The notes under the pieces are model-generated. The model worked only from the letters and a program-made list of their open reading frames with translations, ran no database searches and was not told the origin of the DNA. From NCBI GenBank assembly GCA_902797895.1, contig CADBUS010000082.1, positions 1-5,619 on the forward strand: 5,619 nucleotides of DNA, written 5' to 3'. Origin of the DNA: an uncultured Bacteroidia bacterium (lineage in GTDB: Bacteria; Bacteroidota; Bacteroidia; Bacteroidales; UBA932). Position 1 is the stretch's first letter. Every line of letters begins with the position of its first letter. Of this stretch, positions 5,077-5,619 are shown in pieces. The translations under genes were made by a program, and so were the position numbers.

Positions 5077-5619
5077 CTATTTTGATTGCCGCTTTTTTAG
5101 TCTGAGCAGCTGCTCCTCTGCCTTGATTTTGCGGAAGATGTTCGTAACAATCTCCTCTACAAGGCTTCCCTTGCTGTAATCGGCAGGGCAGATGTAGTTT
5201 ACACGATTTTGTTTGAGAAGCAGTTCGGCTATCTGCTTTTTCTTCTCCTGCTTTGGATTATATACGGCTATAGAGGTGCCTCCGAGCTGGCGTGTAAGTT
5301 TCATACAAGGAACATCGGTCTCTCCATCGCCAAAGTAAATCATATTGGAGAAATAGACTCGTTTCTCCTCCTCCGGAACAGAGGCGTTGATTCTTTCGCT
5401 ATCGTGAATATTGAGAATACCCTTGTTTATTTTGAATAGAAACTGGGTTTTGTTGGTATAGTTTACCGCTGCCGCCGGCCAAATAGCTTCTCCTTTCTTG
5501 TTGTAGTAGTAGGAGCTTGCAAACATAGCCTTGAACTCTTTTGCAATTTTTGTCCCCTCCAAAATCTCAAGCAATCCGGAAGAGTTTATGTAGTGCTCCA
5601 CAATAACACCCTCTTGCGC
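5077..5619 (-). CDS. HAD-superfamily hydrolase, C-terminal part; 5' end beyond window
   Basis: The frame is open to the right edge: six codons (AQEGVI) precede the GTG at 5599-5601, which is more likely an internal Val than a start. About 180 C-terminal residues are visible. The motif IV sequence YFGDGETDVPCM (89-100 counted from that GTG; GDGETD at 5314-5331) supplies the acidic metal-binding residues of HAD phosphatases. NYTNKTQFLF (48-57) probably carries the motif III Lys (K51). The nucleophile motif DxD and motif II would be in the missing part, so activity cannot be judged. The family is recognised as an uncharacterised Bacteroidota haloacid dehalogenase-like hydrolase; substrate unknown. 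The C-terminus is a basic, helical tail (about 158-174). The TAG stop (5077-5079) is 42 bases before the DUF3467 gene and 12 bases from the -7 element, and no terminator separates them, so some read-through into the next operon is possible. Confidence 0.85.
   Translation of the reverse strand, partial: AQEGVIVEHYINSSGLLEILEGTKIAKEFKAMFASSYYYNKKGEAIWPAAAVNYTNKTQFLFKINKGILNIHDSERINASVPEEEKRVYFSNMIYFGDGETDVPCMKLTRQLGGTSIAVYNPKQEKKKQIAELLLKQNRVNYICPADYSKGSLVEEIVTNIFRKIKAEEQLLRLKKRQSK

Noticed and set aside
5599..5601. GTG as the true start of the HAD hydrolase
   Set aside because: The frame stays open upstream to the window edge, and the protein from this GTG would lack the HAD nucleophile motif, so it is most likely an internal Val codon.

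Overview
The window is a densely packed block of seven genes, all read on the minus strand, from what is almost certainly a member of the Bacteroidales (Bacteroidota). The evidence is a TAnnTTTG-type -7 promoter element in the only sizeable gap, mostly SD-less A/T-rich start regions, a DUF3467 gene, and protein sequences of the kind found in Porphyromonas/Alistipes/Odoribacter-like organisms. The species cannot be named from sequence alone. More than 97% of the window is coding, and no stretch over 300 bases lacks a gene. I see no tRNA, rRNA, mobile element, CRISPR array or intrinsic terminator.

The layout in transcription order (right to left) is as follows. A HAD-family phosphatase (5077-5619) is cut off at its N-terminus by the window edge. 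A 42-base gap follows with a promoter and an imperfect palindrome. Next come a DUF3467 gene (4720-5034), etfB (3823-4704), etfA (2786-3805), a 593-residue acyl-CoA dehydrogenase (993-2774), kdsC (410-985) and maf (1-423, cut off at its C-terminus). Gaps between the genes after the promoter are 15, 17, 11 and 7 bases, then a 14-base overlap, so they probably form one operon that runs out of the left edge.

The core is an electron-transfer module. EtfA and EtfB form a soluble flavoprotein that exchanges electrons with the acyl-CoA dehydrogenase next door. EtfB carries a DGDTAQVGP motif of the type seen in ETFs that bifurcate electrons from NADH. With an anaerobic Bacteroidales host, this fits crotonyl-CoA reduction to butyryl-CoA in fermentation better than aerobic beta-oxidation; that is inference. 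KdsC (Kdo-8-phosphate phosphatase, lipid A/LPS core synthesis) and Maf (nucleotide pyrophosphatase, house-cleaning) look like housekeeping genes carried at the end of the same transcript.

I find no convincing evidence of a wholly new system. The points most worth a second look are the DUF3467 gene as first cistron of an etf-dehydrogenase operon, the palindrome overlapping the predicted start of that transcript, the EtfB motif, and the alternative maf starts inside kdsC.
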